Assembly: GCA_012656075.1 (NCBI GenBank)
Contig: JAAKBF010000224.1
Span: 186,001-250,000, forward strand
Length of the DNA: 64,000 nt
Source: Phytophthora hibernalis
Lineage: Eukaryota > Oomycota > Peronosporomycetes > Peronosporales > Peronosporaceae
Direction of reading: 5' to 3'
Shown here: positions 30,702-41,571 of the stretch, one piece after another
Position numbering within the stretch: position 1 is the first letter of the stretch
Layout of the letters: each line of letters starts with the position of its first letter
Translations under genes and position numbers: made by a program
Notes under the pieces: model-generated
Database searches by the model: none
Seen by the model: the letters and a program-made list of their open reading frames with translations, nothing else
Told to the model about the DNA's origin: nothing

Positions 30702-31581
30702 TCATTTCCTCTTTCCTCTTCCTCTGTTTCTCTTTGTGCTCTGTGAGGGTTGTTGTTGTTGAGGTTGTCGCTGAGCTTCAGTAGCAGGAAGCAGCGAAGT
30801 GTGCTCGGTCAATTCTTGATGCTGCGCTCCAGCAGCAAAAGTCAGGTCGGTCATTTCTTGTCGCTGGGCTTGTAACGGTGTCTCGTCCTTCGCTACCTCG
30901 ATCATGTTGTCAAGCTTCGATTTCCAATGTTGCGAATATGACAGAATCGCCCCCATCGCAATGTCAACACCAATCATCCGACACACGATAAGCGAGCGGC
31001 CAGGAGCTGTTAAACATCCTTTTTCGTCGGTTGGATTCTCTCCGAAGGCCAAAACAATGATTGTAATGACCGCCAATATGACAGGTACGAAACATTGAGC
31101 GTTGATGATCCACCGTCTGTATCCTGCTCTACACAAGAAAATTAGCAACAACATATTCAAACAATTAGGGGCGAGAATACGTACGCTTATATTTCAGCGC
31201 TCTGGAAGCAGTTCCACCAATGTCAACGCGAACATGACCCGGAACCACCACCAGCACGTGAACTTGGCCCTCACCCGGTTGAAAATTATCTCCAAAGTAC
31301 TTGGGGTTCTTGATCCACAGTGTGGGATCCATCTGCACGCAGTCTTGCGGGTGTCCACGTTCATCGAGCGCCACAGCTGCCGCGCCAGCCCCATCGAGCC
31401 ACGCGCCGTGGCCTTCGTCTTTCTTCGCCAGGAAGAGCTGCAGGTCACGCGCAGGACCCTTGATGTCTTCATTCTCCACCTTGATCGCCTTCTTCAAGTC
31501 TCCCACCGTCTGACCCGCGTCGATGTCCACAGGGAACGCGCTTCCCACCACACCAACGATGGCACAGAACAGCTTCACCAT
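30702..31581 (-). CDS. Crinkler N-terminal (LFLAK-DWL) domain fused to a transmembrane tail, two exons, inside the viral element
   Basis: Exon 1 (31581 to about 31181/31185) starts at an ATG and encodes the whole CRN N-terminal domain. It opens with a hydrophobic leader MVKLFCAIVG, carries the LQLFLAK motif about 55 residues in, then WLDGAGAAAVALDERG and ends with HVLVVVPG. An intron (donor GTACGT or the next GT; acceptor ttgtgtag at 31129) leads to exon 2. Exon 2 has a hydrophobic span CFVPVILAVITIIVLAFG, a second weaker one and a Gln-rich, Arg/Lys-rich tail. The total is about 280 residues. CRN N-domains normally precede cytoplasmic effector domains; a membrane tail is unusual. It lies 200 bases inside the right terminal repeat. 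Splicing and promoter look host-like, so it is probably captured cargo. Confidence 0.7.
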
Positions 31582-31592
31582 CTTTCCTCGAG

Positions 31593-31615
31593 CCGGCAAA
31601 TTCTGGAATGAGGAA
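31593..31615 (-). promoter_or_regulatory. Oomycete-type initiator upstream of the Crinkler-domain gene
   Basis: On the minus strand, CTCATTCCAGAATTTGCC lies 15-30 bases before the ATG. It closely matches the oomycete core promoter (TCATTYYNCA followed by WTTTY). The viral genes nearby use TATATA words instead. Confidence 0.5.
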
Positions 31616-31784
31616 GAAGGAGAGAATTTCTGGACGTATTTAAGCGGAAATGAAGGCGTGTCACATAGACTTCCAACCAATGGTGAGACGCCACGCGTCG
31701 CGCTGCTCTGAACTATTCCTTGCGGAAAAAATATGCCGGCGTAATTTTCTATTGCATTTATCAATGTCTAGCTTGAATGTTGTT

Positions 31785-31961
31785 GGTTGAGCGGTTCTAA
31801 AACTACCCTAAGATCCAAAAGACGTTGCTTTCACTCTCAGGTGATGGAGAGGTTGTCTCGTCAAAATGGCAGCTGGTCCGAAACAAGGTTCCAGGAATGT
31901 TCTTGGTGGTAAATTACGGTAAGGAAAAAACTGCCGGCGTAATGTTCTAAGTATTACTGCT
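31785..31961. repeat. Right terminal inverted repeat
   Basis: Reverse complement of 14074-14250. The outer 77 bp are nearly identical, the inner ~100 bp diverged. It ends ...ACTGCT at 31961, giving 5'-AG at the other strand's terminus. Confidence 0.92.
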
Positions 31962-31967
31962 ATCGCG
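31962..31967. other. Right target-site duplication (ATCGCG)
   Basis: Identical to 14068-14073. Removing the element and one copy leaves an uninterrupted reading frame through the host gene. Confidence 0.85.
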
Positions 31968-33170
31968 CCCACATTCGAGCTCGGCTCTGTCAACCCGGGT
32001 TGTGGCAGACTTTATGGGTGTGTTCAGCTACGTGGTCTTCACGAATGATAAACAAATCGTCAGTTATCCATCGGAGCTTGTTCTTGATTTCGGTGCTGCT
32101 CACTTGTGGCATCAACTCGAGCGAAAATCTGATCACCAATCGACTTCGTTGGAGAGGTATCTTCTACCGTGTTTCCAAGAAATGCTGATGCAGCGCGTCG
32201 TCGATATTGTCGATATTGGTCGTAGCGCGTATCTCCCTGCTGCTGGCAATGGACGCGGTTATTCTGCGGCCTACGGCGAAGGGAAATTTTGTCTTTGCGG
32301 GGCAGTTCTGCACCGTCAGGGAGTTTCTTGACATCCTCAGTGGACCTCAGCGGGGAACACAAACCTATCACGTGCTAAAAGACCGGTACGATCACTTCAT
32401 TCCACAACAGGAAAGTGATCACAAGGCTTGGATGGACAAATGGGAGAACTGGATGATGGGATTCAGTCAATTTGTAGACCTACCTGAAGAGCCTACGAAG
32501 GCTACATTGTGGCAATTGTTAGGTCGGCGTGCCGCTGGAGTGGTTTGTCGAATGCAGGCAGGTTCGGCCATGGTGATCCCGATCTTCTTCGAGGGAACGG
32601 TCTCGTTTATCGTGGTTCAAGTGGAAACCGAGAGAAAGATACCAGTTTTCCGTCCTCAACATCTACTAAGCTGCTTCCTCCAACGATATTCCACCACACA
32701 AACCCACTTTCGACTATGGAACCTCGTGATATGATCTCAATCTGCATAAGCTTGCGCGAAGAAGCCACCGAGTTTGTGCCGCGCAAAGGTATATGGACAC
32801 GACTACCGAGCCCTCAACCAAACATCAAAGTGACGAGCTGGAAGGTAAAGATGTAGAGGCAAAAAGTAACCCGCCGGGATACACGCTGTGCCTCCAAGGC
32901 ATATGTCGACAATGCCAGCCTTCAAAAGAGGCCGACGAGTCAAGCCCGTGGTCTTTCTTGTCATCGGCAGCGTCGAATTGCTCGGAGCAACTTTGCAACG
33001 CAGCTTGGTGGGACGCAGAAGAACGGTCCCGAAGTGACCTCGAGCGACGCGGCAAAAGCATGTTTGCCAGACGAGAAAACATACCACGAAGTACTTTCCA
33101 AGGAGGAGCAATTGGAGACCGTGAAGCACACAATGATCATCAAGAAACGAAACGAACACAAGAAACGTAA
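31968..33170 (+). pseudogene. Right half of the interrupted Crinkler-type C-terminal gene
   Basis: The frame resumes right after the target duplication with STRVVADFMGVFSYV and continues ELVLDFGAAHLWHQL. After a frame change near 32210 it continues VARISLLLAMDAVIL, FAGQFCTVREFLDIL, MGFSQFVDLPEEPTKATLW and LLGRRAAGVVCRM. After a further change near 32630 come LLPPTIFHHTNPLSTM, YTLCLQGIC and LCNAAWWDAEERSRSDL. I associate this order of segments with the C-terminal part of CRN-family effectors. The antisense frames here are shadows. Frame changes are one base each and may be consensus errors; the element insertion alone would still break the gene. Confidence 0.6.
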
Positions 33171-33361
33171 ACTCCAAGGGCAAATGATGTGATATCATTG
33201 CTGCGCTGGAACTAACCGTAGGAGTACATGTACGCAAAGTTTGACATTCAAACAAGTTTGAAACTCAAACAGTAAATGTATCCATCTTCTGAAACCTATC
33301 CAACAGCCTACTAAAAATAATTCCTCATCCTAGTATTTTCTCTGCCAGTATCAGATTTACC

Positions 33362-36300
33362 ATGAACGTCTCAAGGCCGCTGTACCGCCGTACGCCGCGG
33401 CTCTTCAGCCGCAACAAGCCTGGGGAGTGGAGTCTGGTCTGGTGTCAACTGGAGCTGGAGCGTGGGGAGCTGGTGGTGGCGCTGGACCCCGACGGCCGCA
33501 GCCGCATCGCCTCCATCCCCGTCCAGGACTGCGAACTGGCCCACGCGCAGCGACGGCCGCGACTGCATGGAATTAACGGTAAATCGGGGCAAGAAGGAGA
33601 CTTTTTCGTCCCACGAGTCCAGCCACGACGTTGATTGGTGGTAGGACCCTGAAATTAACACTACTAAACTTCATTATTGTAGTTTTTACACTAAATTTTA
33701 ACCTTTGATGTCAAAATGTTGTAGGATGACCACGTTAATTGCTGTGAAGAGAGACTTGCAGCGTGGAGTGAAGCCTCATATTTCACTGGTGACGCAGCCT
33801 GTGTCGGGTCCTACCACCAGACCCAAGCACATGCGACGTCCGTCGTCGCAGTTGAGTTTAAACCTCAACTTGTCTGGAGCTGGTAACTCACTGAGTGGGG
33901 CGGGACTGGGACGACCGACGCTGAGACGACGCAAACCAGCACTGGCTACGTGTGAGACGCTCTTTGAGCGCTTCACGATCTACGAGACGCCCTCGACCTT
34001 CTACGTGGTGTGCTCGGATCGCCATTATACGCGATTCCGGATGATTGAACTCGATCGGATGGTGGAGCGACCGGACAAGCTGGAGCAGGTGCTGAAGGAG
34101 GATAAACGGATCTACGACTGGGAGCAGATGGAAGCCAGACTGCAGGCGCTGTTGGAATTGGCCCGCGTACGTGGAACGGGAGACTTGGTGCGAGCGTTTA
34201 CTGCGGTGGCGATTGTCGGGTGCATCCGCTTTTGCGCGGCTACTACTTCATCTTTGTCACGCAGAGGCGCAAAATTGGAAACATTGGCGGCAACTCGATC
34301 TACGGCATCTCGGCTACGCAACAGCTGAATGTTAGCCGCCCAGAGGAAGATCAGACCGCCTGGTCTCGGGTTAATCGGTGGTTTAACCCCAGTCCGGAGG
34401 AGGAAGCAGAGGCTCGATACCTGGGACTCTTCCACTTCTTGGATCTGACCAAGGATTTCTACTTCAGTTACTCATATGATATTACGCATACACTGCAACA
34501 CAACATGACCACGGAGCACTCGGACCCGGCGGAGATGTTTACTTGGAACTCCTATCTGACTCGTGAGCTGCGTGTGTGCTTGAGTGGTGGGGCTGCAGCT
34601 GATCTTGTCGTGCCGCTCGTTCTGGGCTGCTATGAACAGCGGAAATGCTCAGTGTTTGGCCGTCTCGTGAGCGTTGTGCTGCTTGCTCGTCGCTCTCGCC
34701 ATTTTGCCGGCACACGATACTTGAAGCGTGGTGTTGCTGACACTGGCAAAGCTGCAAACGATGTCGAGACTGAGCAGATTATTGAAGATGAAAGCATGGG
34801 CCCTGGCAAATTCAGCTCATTTGTGCAGCATCGCGGTTCGATTCCAGTGTTTTGGTCGCAGGAGACATCTGCAACACTACCGAAGCCACCAATTGTGCTA
34901 AGTCGCGTCGATCCGACGTATACCGCTACGCAAAAACATTTTGCAGACCTATTCTCACGCTACGGTTCACCCGTCGTGGCTCTCAATCTGGTAAAGCAGT
35001 CCGAGAAGAAAGAACGCGAAGTCATTGTGGGCAACGAGTACATGAACGCGGTCGAATATCTGAACAGCTTCATGCCCCCAAAGCATCGAGTGCGCTATGT
35101 GGCGTTGGATTACTCTCGGTTATCTGGGCCGAAACAGAAAGGACTTAATGTGCTGCACTCGTTGGATAAGGTGGCCGTATGGGCACTTACACAGACAGGC
35201 TTCTTTTGCAGTGCACCGAAGCGGCAGATTAACCAAAATGGGAACAGGCGTAATGCTCAAGCATACTTTCCAAACCCGCCATCCGATCCATGGGATGCAT
35301 TCGTCACATCAAGTAATCTTCAACCTAAAGGAGAGGACAGTGAAGAATCAGCTCCTGTGGGCCCACCACCATCTCCAACCATCACAAAAACTCTGGTGAC
35401 TGGCTTGAGCAGCGAGGTGTCCTCCGCACAAATTGTATTGACTGCTTGGATCGCACAAACGTAAGCCAGTTCAGTGTTGGAATGCGTGCGCTGGGTCAAC
35501 AGCTCTATGTGATGGGGATCAAGAACACACCTCTTTTGGAAAGTCGCTCCCAATTGGTTCTGGTACTCATGAAGTTATACTCTCTGATGGGAGATGCAAT
35601 CTCGATGCAGTATGGTGGATCGGAAGCTCACAAAAATGTGAAGAACAGTGCTGCGCGTGAAAACGTCAAGCACCGCGAGCTGCTCACCTCTATTCGGCGA
35701 TACTACAGCAACTCATTTACAGATACAGCAAAGCAGGACGCGATCAACATTTTTCTCGGACACTTTGTTCCAAAGAAGATTCACCTCCGTTGTGGGAGCT
35801 AGACTCAGACTACTATCTGCACAACTTCGAGGTGCGTAACGGAATGACAGCATGCGAGAATGTTCGACGCAACCTCGCCTTCCATGCTGAAAACAAGATG
35901 AAAGCATTTGGAGAAACCCATGCGATTCGACCGATGCGGCTTTCGTGCTGCTCGTCGGCAGAAGTCCTGGATGATGCCGGCGATGGTACCGATGAGAGCG
36001 ACGGCGATGAACCTACCGATGAGCGCGCGATGGTCTTGGCTACGCGTGATCAGGCAAAACGTGATGCGTACATTCGGGAATGCAGAAGAGTATTGGACGA
36101 TTGGTGGAAGGAGCCGTTGGAAGGGTTTGAACAACCCAAGTATTGCCTGCCGCCTTCTGAGGAAAAAGCTCCATGTGTATGCGATCAAATTGCTCTAAAA
36201 GGGAGCAGACGCGAGCTCATCAGTGCCCCCATTTCGGATGGCAGTAAACAAGCCGGTGCTGGCAATCGGAGAGGGTCACCTCCGTCTCCATGCTCAGACG

Positions 36301-37791
36301 ATTTCCTGCACATGTATCACCCTGAGGAACTCACAACTTTTGACAAAGTCCTGGGGTACAAGTTTATGCTACCAATGGAAATTTCGGATGAGGTGAATGA
36401 GAAGGACAAGCGTCGATCAGAGAGTGCGGTTATGGCACACCTGACTTCTGCGCCGTCCTCCTCTTCCATATCAGGTCTGGAACGCGTCGACGAGAAAACT
36501 TGTCACACTTTGAGCAGGCCACTCGGCGAGGACAAACGAAACAGGGCACTCGGTCTTATCGAAGTATGAGTGCTCCCGATATCGGTGAAGAAGTAGGGTA
36601 CCAACCTCAGTCCAATCGTCGCTCGCGCGATAGTAGCCACGAGTACAAGCATGGTCATCAGGATGATTACACAAGTATTAGCGGCTCTGAGTCTCGTCGT
36701 GCGTCTCGATCAGCGTTAGCGGATGCCATCAACAAGTATGGAGGCCACGGATCTGCGACACTGAAGGCCGTTGTGAAGCGCAAAGACGACCAAATCAGCA
36801 TTGAAGATTACGTGCTGAGCAGAGGGTATGTCCGCTTGAATTGCTAATTTGTCGTGAAGCTTGTTATTGATGAGTATTAATGTGTTTACTTGTATCTTGT
36901 ATTCAGCCGCCGCAAATTCGTTGGAGATTGCTCTGCCCCTTCACCCGATCCAGTTTACCAACAGTATGCTTCTTTATCCAATTTGGCTTTGCTCAGACGC
37001 ACTAATTTTGCTAACTCGGTCCAACCACGCTTTTGTAGGTATGTCCTCGGAAAGGATTCCCTCAAATATGGGAAAACGACAACGAAAGCGTGAAAATGTA
37101 CTTCGAAGCCTATACGCGAGATAATCGCATTAGTCCTGATGATGCACGGAGCCTTCGTGACGCGCAAGTTCGAGGCGGAGCAACTTTCAAGCTTCAAGCT
37201 GGACCGTATTCAGGGTTGGAGCAAAGTGTGAAGGCCCGCGTCTTGGTGGCAAAGAAGCTGAAGACGGATCCTGAGGACCGAAAGTACGTGATGAATACGG
37301 TCAAGTGAAATTTCCCATGCTGTAGAACTTACTCGCTCTTCTTTTGTGTTGTCAATTTGTTTTAGAATGTTCCAGGAGTCTATGGATCTCAAGAAGCTTG
37401 TAAAGACTGGAGACGCATCGGTGCCTACTGAAAGTTTGAGCTGTACAAGACATTCTTCGATGAAGAACTCCCTTCCGTGGAGATCTACCGACCGGCGAAG
37501 GAAACTGTACCACCAGCGTCCGTCTCAGATGATTTGACACCACCCGTCACTAAACGGAGCACTTCAGCGACAGCGCTCTCTTCTGAACTCGCACAGAGCA
37601 TTCGACGGTTGGCCTTGAACAAGCGCAATCGTACACGATTCAGCGGAGGGGATCTGATATCCGTCGGTCCTCTTTTCAAAATGGACGGGAGCAAAGATCG
37701 TGACTTCATTGTATTCAACGAAGCTGCAGCGGAGAACTCGTTCGGTGAGGTGACTCGAAACGAGACGGAGCTGTCCTTCTACTCCAAATAA
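33362..37791 (+). CDS. FIG4-type SAC-domain phosphoinositide phosphatase with N-terminal PH-like domain
   Basis: Exon 1 (33362-33640) encodes a PH-like fold (WSLVWCQLELERGELVVAL, ending SSHDVDWW). An 84-base intron (33641-33724, gtagg...ttgtag) joins it to MTTLIAVKRDLQRGV. The SAC domain follows: ETPSTFYVVCSDRHYTRFRMI, GYYFIFVTQRRKIGNIGG, NFYFSYSYD-like, RHFAGTRYLKRG, ETEQIIEDES, and catalytic CX5R at 35434-35457 (RTNCIDCLDRTN). Then RRYYSNSF, LWELDSDYYLH and a long C-terminal extension over small introns (about 36828-36905, 37304-37365). FIG4 dephosphorylates PI(3,5)P2 and scaffolds the PIKfyve-VAC14 complex on endosomes. Frames slip at 34230 (T4), 35386 (A5), 35772 (A3), about 33546 and 36540; the domain order is complete, so I consider the gene functional. 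Confidence 0.85.
33641..33724 (+). other. FIG4 intron 1
   Basis: The donor GTAGGA follows the codon pair for Trp-Trp and the acceptor is ttgtag. An actactaaac branch-point-like word lies upstream. Splicing keeps the frame. Confidence 0.6.
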
Positions 37792-37859
37792 GGTATCCGG
37801 TACTGTCAGAGTCAAATTCAAATCCACTTCATTCTAATACTCTTGATATATTACATTGT

Positions 37860-40503
37860 TCAGGCCGCTGGCCGTACGAGTGAAAGTGATTCCATCACTT
37901 CCTCGTCCACAACATCGATGGTGTGGTCTTGTGCATCGAGAAGTTTGTGCGTGAGTGTACCCTCTTCGTTCTTTTTCTTGCGTTTCCACCTCTTTGGTGA
38001 AGGCAAGTAGCCCGTACCGCTGTTGCTACAGCAGCTACTGCTTCCAGCGGATTCAAGTCGTTGACTTTGTGAAGGTGGGCTCCGGCGCCATACCCGATGG
38101 CTGTTCTGAATGTTCATAGGTACTTTTTGCCGCTGCCCGCGTAAACGGCAGGCACAAGTATATGTCTCTGCCTGGTCACCACCACTACCACCACCGGACG
38201 AGTTTTGACCGCTTGTTGAAAAGGTAGACGTCAAGTGTGAAAACAGCCTCGAGCGTCTCGAATGTTTGGCTTTGGAGCTTGCTTCGAAAGCTCTTGCAGT
38301 GGTTGCTGGACGAAAGTTTCGTCGTCAGACTCGGTACCTGTGGCCTCTTCAAGCATGGCCAGCGGCTGGCGAAGTCGATGTTGCTGTCGTCGAAGTAATA
38401 CACGGAGTTGCTGTCTTCAAAACCCCGCGCATGGCGAAGGTGATGCAAGAAACCCGCATCCATGAGTGCACGACCAAGTCTCACGCCCTCACCGCGCGAG
38501 CCGGTGATCTCTAGATCCTCCATCCGCTCAACTAGAAACTCGCCCGTGAAACACTTTTCCGACGGTATCACGTGACATCCAGTACCCGATCGTTCAAAAT
38601 CGTCGCTGAGATCCTGGGCAAGCACCGAAAGCAGTTCTTCTTGGATGCACTCGAGCTGGCGAACAATTTGTGCCATGGTGGGACGCGCGCTTGGATCGCT
38701 TTGCCAGGCCCTTGTGATGATTTCTCGAAGTTTTGAAGGAAACACGTCACTGGTATTTGTTGTGTCTGCGTCTTCGATTGGCGGCCGACTGCCACTCAAA
38801 ACACCTTCGAAGATAAGCATTGGATTCGTAGCGGCGTACTTCTCTCGGTCAGGATACAAGATATCCCAGAATGTGATTGCTAGTGAGTACACATCTGCTG
38901 CTTCGCCGTAAGTCGCTAGCCCTGTGCGACCGCCGATCATTTCTGGAGGCATGTAGCACACTGTACCTGTCACTGTCATTTTAATCTGTGGAGGCGCTGG
39001 CCTCCTCACGTTGGGCCCGGGAATCAATAGACGCCACAGTTCCAATTGATGTTTGGGGCTCATCAGGTTTGCTGTCACCGTTTTGATTTAACTCGCGTGG
39101 TAGGCGTCGGGAGTCGCCAAAGTCAGTGAGTTTGACATTGTTGGCTTTGTCCACGAGAAAGTTGGCAGGTTTGATGTCGCGATGGATAAATGGTGGAGTG
39201 AAGCTGTGGACGTAAGCGACAGCTCGTGCGCAGTCAAGCATGTACGCGATGTTAAGCTGCATCTGCCGTCGGTCGAGGGATTCAACAGCAGTGGCTTCGC
39301 CCTCTAGATCGAGGAGGTCCCGAGTCGTGCGCCGTTTGCCTCGCATCTTGGCCTGAGTGTATAGTACATCTTCCAGCGAGCCTTGGCAAAGCTCGGATAC
39401 TAAGCAGATCGTCGGAGGGCATACGCACATGCCGTAAAACTCGACAATGTTTGGATGCCGCAGTGACGCACATAGTGCAGCTTCATGTGAGAATTCGGCC
39501 ACGACCTCTTCCGTGAATCGATACGGCGTGTAAACTTTCACGGCAACGGGCTTTCGCTGTCTCAATCGTCCACTGAACACGGATGCACTCGCCCCGGCGC
39601 CAATCTTACGGCGTAACTCCAGATGGGCAAAATCAATCACGAACTCCTTGTGCATCTCGATCAGGAGGTGTATTCTGTTGGATGAGATCGATTCGTCGAG
39701 CTGTATATTCAAGGATGGTCCGGACTGGTGACCAGCTTGCTGTAAAGCGCACACTCGCTCGCCCATGCCTCGCCAATACTCCGTATCAGCTCGCAGCAAA
39801 CTCCAGATGAAAACGGACAGATAGAGCCCCAAGTCACAGCAATGTAAGATGTTGCTGCGTACACGCCGGAATCGGCCTTGTAGTGTTGAAGAAGATTGTT
39901 GATGACTATGAGTACGTGGTACATCAGAATGTACGCGCCGTGTACGCGTAGTACAAACGAGTTTGCTCGGCCTGCCGGCGGGTTGACGAAGCACACATAC
40001 AGCACGAAAATTAGCAGCAGTGGGCGCATCACGAGCTTCACGAAGAAAAGCAGATCTGTCTCCTTCGGCAAAAAGCGGGTAAGTAGCCATACTACAGGAA
40101 CTGTGTACGAAGCGAGAAGTATGGACTTGGCCACCGCGCGGCGAAGGGCTGGTACCGATACACTTTTCTGGCAGAGGAAGACGAGCGCCAGCACGAAGAC
40201 GAATTGTCGACCGGAGTAGATGATCTCGGCATCGAGGTTCGGAAAGCTGGTGGTGTACATCTTGACGTTGAGCGCGATGCAATAGAAGATCGAAAACCCT
40301 CCTGTAACAATCGCGAGGATCCATAGCAGCGGCTCAAAAGCTGGCAAAATGACTTTGCGAGCAGCACTGGCATCGCCTTTGAAGGCGACTCGGCGATTCA
40401 CGCGCAGGTAGGCGAGCAGTAGGAGGCAGAACGAGCACATAACGCTGTAGCCGATCAGTGCGATGATTTGACTCAATCGTATTCGCTCCGAGACAACCAC
40501 CAT
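37860..40503 (-). CDS. 7TM receptor - TKL protein kinase - DEP fusion, paralogue 1
   Basis: From ATG 40503 the N-terminal half has about seven hydrophobic segments (for example IGYSVMCSFCLLLLAYL, ILAIVTGGFSIFYCIAL, FVFVLALVFLCQ, PLLLIFVLYVCFV). A kinase domain follows: glycine loop IGAGASASVFSG, VAVKVY, HRDIKPANFLVD, TDFGDSRR, then TVTGTVCYMPPEM (PPE in place of APE) and DVYSLAITFWDILYP. Next is a DEP domain (CFTGEFLVERMEDLEI, LGRALMDAGFLHHL). The Cys-rich, basic tail ends at 37860. This is the oomycete GPCR-bigram type in which a receptor-like domain is joined to a TKL kinase. Frame changes near 39730, 38990 and 38250 look like read errors or small introns. The alignment with paralogue 2 runs through all of them. 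The function is presumably membrane signalling. Confidence 0.8.
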
Positions 40504-41571
40504 TCCCAATTTTGTGAGCGGGTCACCCCAACAGTTTGTAGAAGGAGCGAAGCCAAGAAACGAGAGTGAGGAAGTGTCGAGGTGGAACGGTGCGCTCTTT
40601 GAATCAAGTTGACGTAACGGAGCCTCGAGTCTCAATTGTGTTTTGAGGTTTCTGGGACGCCCCAGGGGTATGCAATCCTTTCGTGGAGAGACTTGAAGAC
40701 TGGTCGAGTGCTCGTTTCGCGTGGATGGATGAATAGTGCCAGTAAACTCCACGAGAATAGTTCTTCCATTTTACGCTGGTGAAAGTCTCAATTGAGACGT
40801 GAGAGGAAGGGCTGGTGCAGCTGGACACCGAAGAACTCTATCGTAGCACATTGGCGCACGGCGTCTGCTATGAAAAGACTGGGAAAGCACATATGCCGCC
40901 AGTGCAAGACGTTTCAAGGGCCATGAAGCCGCTTGAGTCAACAGCACGCTGGCCTTTTACCTGTACCTAACTATTCGCGTCGCGTTGGTGCCGACCTCCA
41001 ATCAGGTACATGTAGTTTTGGACCGATACCATTTCACACGTTCAGGTGTTGCACTGCACCGTTGCCTAGCTATTCCACCGGTCAAGTTGAAGCAAAACGG
41101 ACAATCGACAGTATCGAGTACATGTAAACGTCTGCAACACAACATTGTGCACGCCTGCACGTGACGGAATGAGCTGCGATCTGATGCATAAGATGGATGT
41201 GTGGGAAGGCTTCCATGATGATGACACAACTACAACTTCAGAGCAGTGCGAGCCTGGACGGAAGCCTACAATTCATGTCGACGGTATCCGCAACGACCAC
41301 ACAAGTGGCTCAGCGCGACCAGAGCGCTAGGTCAGAACGCTTCTTGAGACCGTTTCCAACCCTGGGCTGGAATTCCTCTGCAATCGTTTGTCATTGTTGG
41401 AATAGTGATGAGGGGAGAAGGCCACAGGATCTCATGGCCAGGAAGCGACATGATGCATCGCTCCACGTTCACTACAAATACCACAATCGAGAAAGGACAA
41501 GAACACTGATTGCGGTCGCGAAGCAAAACTCAAGAATGGTGGATTACTACTTCATATCTTGGTACGTCCGT
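40504..41571. other. Intergenic
   Basis: Upstream region of kinase 1 and downstream region of the EGF-repeat gene. No gene is supported; open frames here have no domain-like content. Confidence 0.4.

Larger units (their letters stand above)
14074..31961. mobile_element. Complete Polinton/adintovirus-like integrated virus, 17,888 bp
   Basis: The element is bounded by terminal inverted repeats starting 5'-AG and by a 6-bp target duplication. It carries the hallmark set: chromodomain integrase, protein-primed-type PolB, packaging ATPase, adenain-like protease, double- and single-jelly-roll capsid proteins, plus a fibre with S74 chaperone. It also holds several small genes and a Crinkler-domain gene beside the right repeat. 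It is more AT-rich than the flanking host genes. Internally a 5.3-kb segment is inverted, splitting MCP and fibre. Several frames have one-base homopolymer deficits, and about five in-frame stops occur. Whether it is replication-competent cannot be decided from this consensus. Confidence 0.92.

Noticed and set aside
31582..31764. N-terminal extension of the CRN-domain protein
   Set aside because: The upstream in-frame codons contain the initiator-like promoter and precede the canonical CRN start (MVKLF).
14077..31958. Element ends placed at AGTAATACTT with no target duplication
   Set aside because: Shifting three bases outwards gives AG termini and a perfect 6-bp duplication that restores the host frame, which is far better supported.
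14068..33170. Prophage or bacterial contamination, suggested by S74 and fibre repeats
   Set aside because: Polinton-type integrase, PolB, adenain and capsid genes, the host CRN gene at both borders and spliced neighbours show a eukaryotic integrated virus.
32803..33255. Minus-strand frame with signal-like hydrophobic residues
   Set aside because: It is antisense to the CRN C-terminal segment and has no coherent domain.
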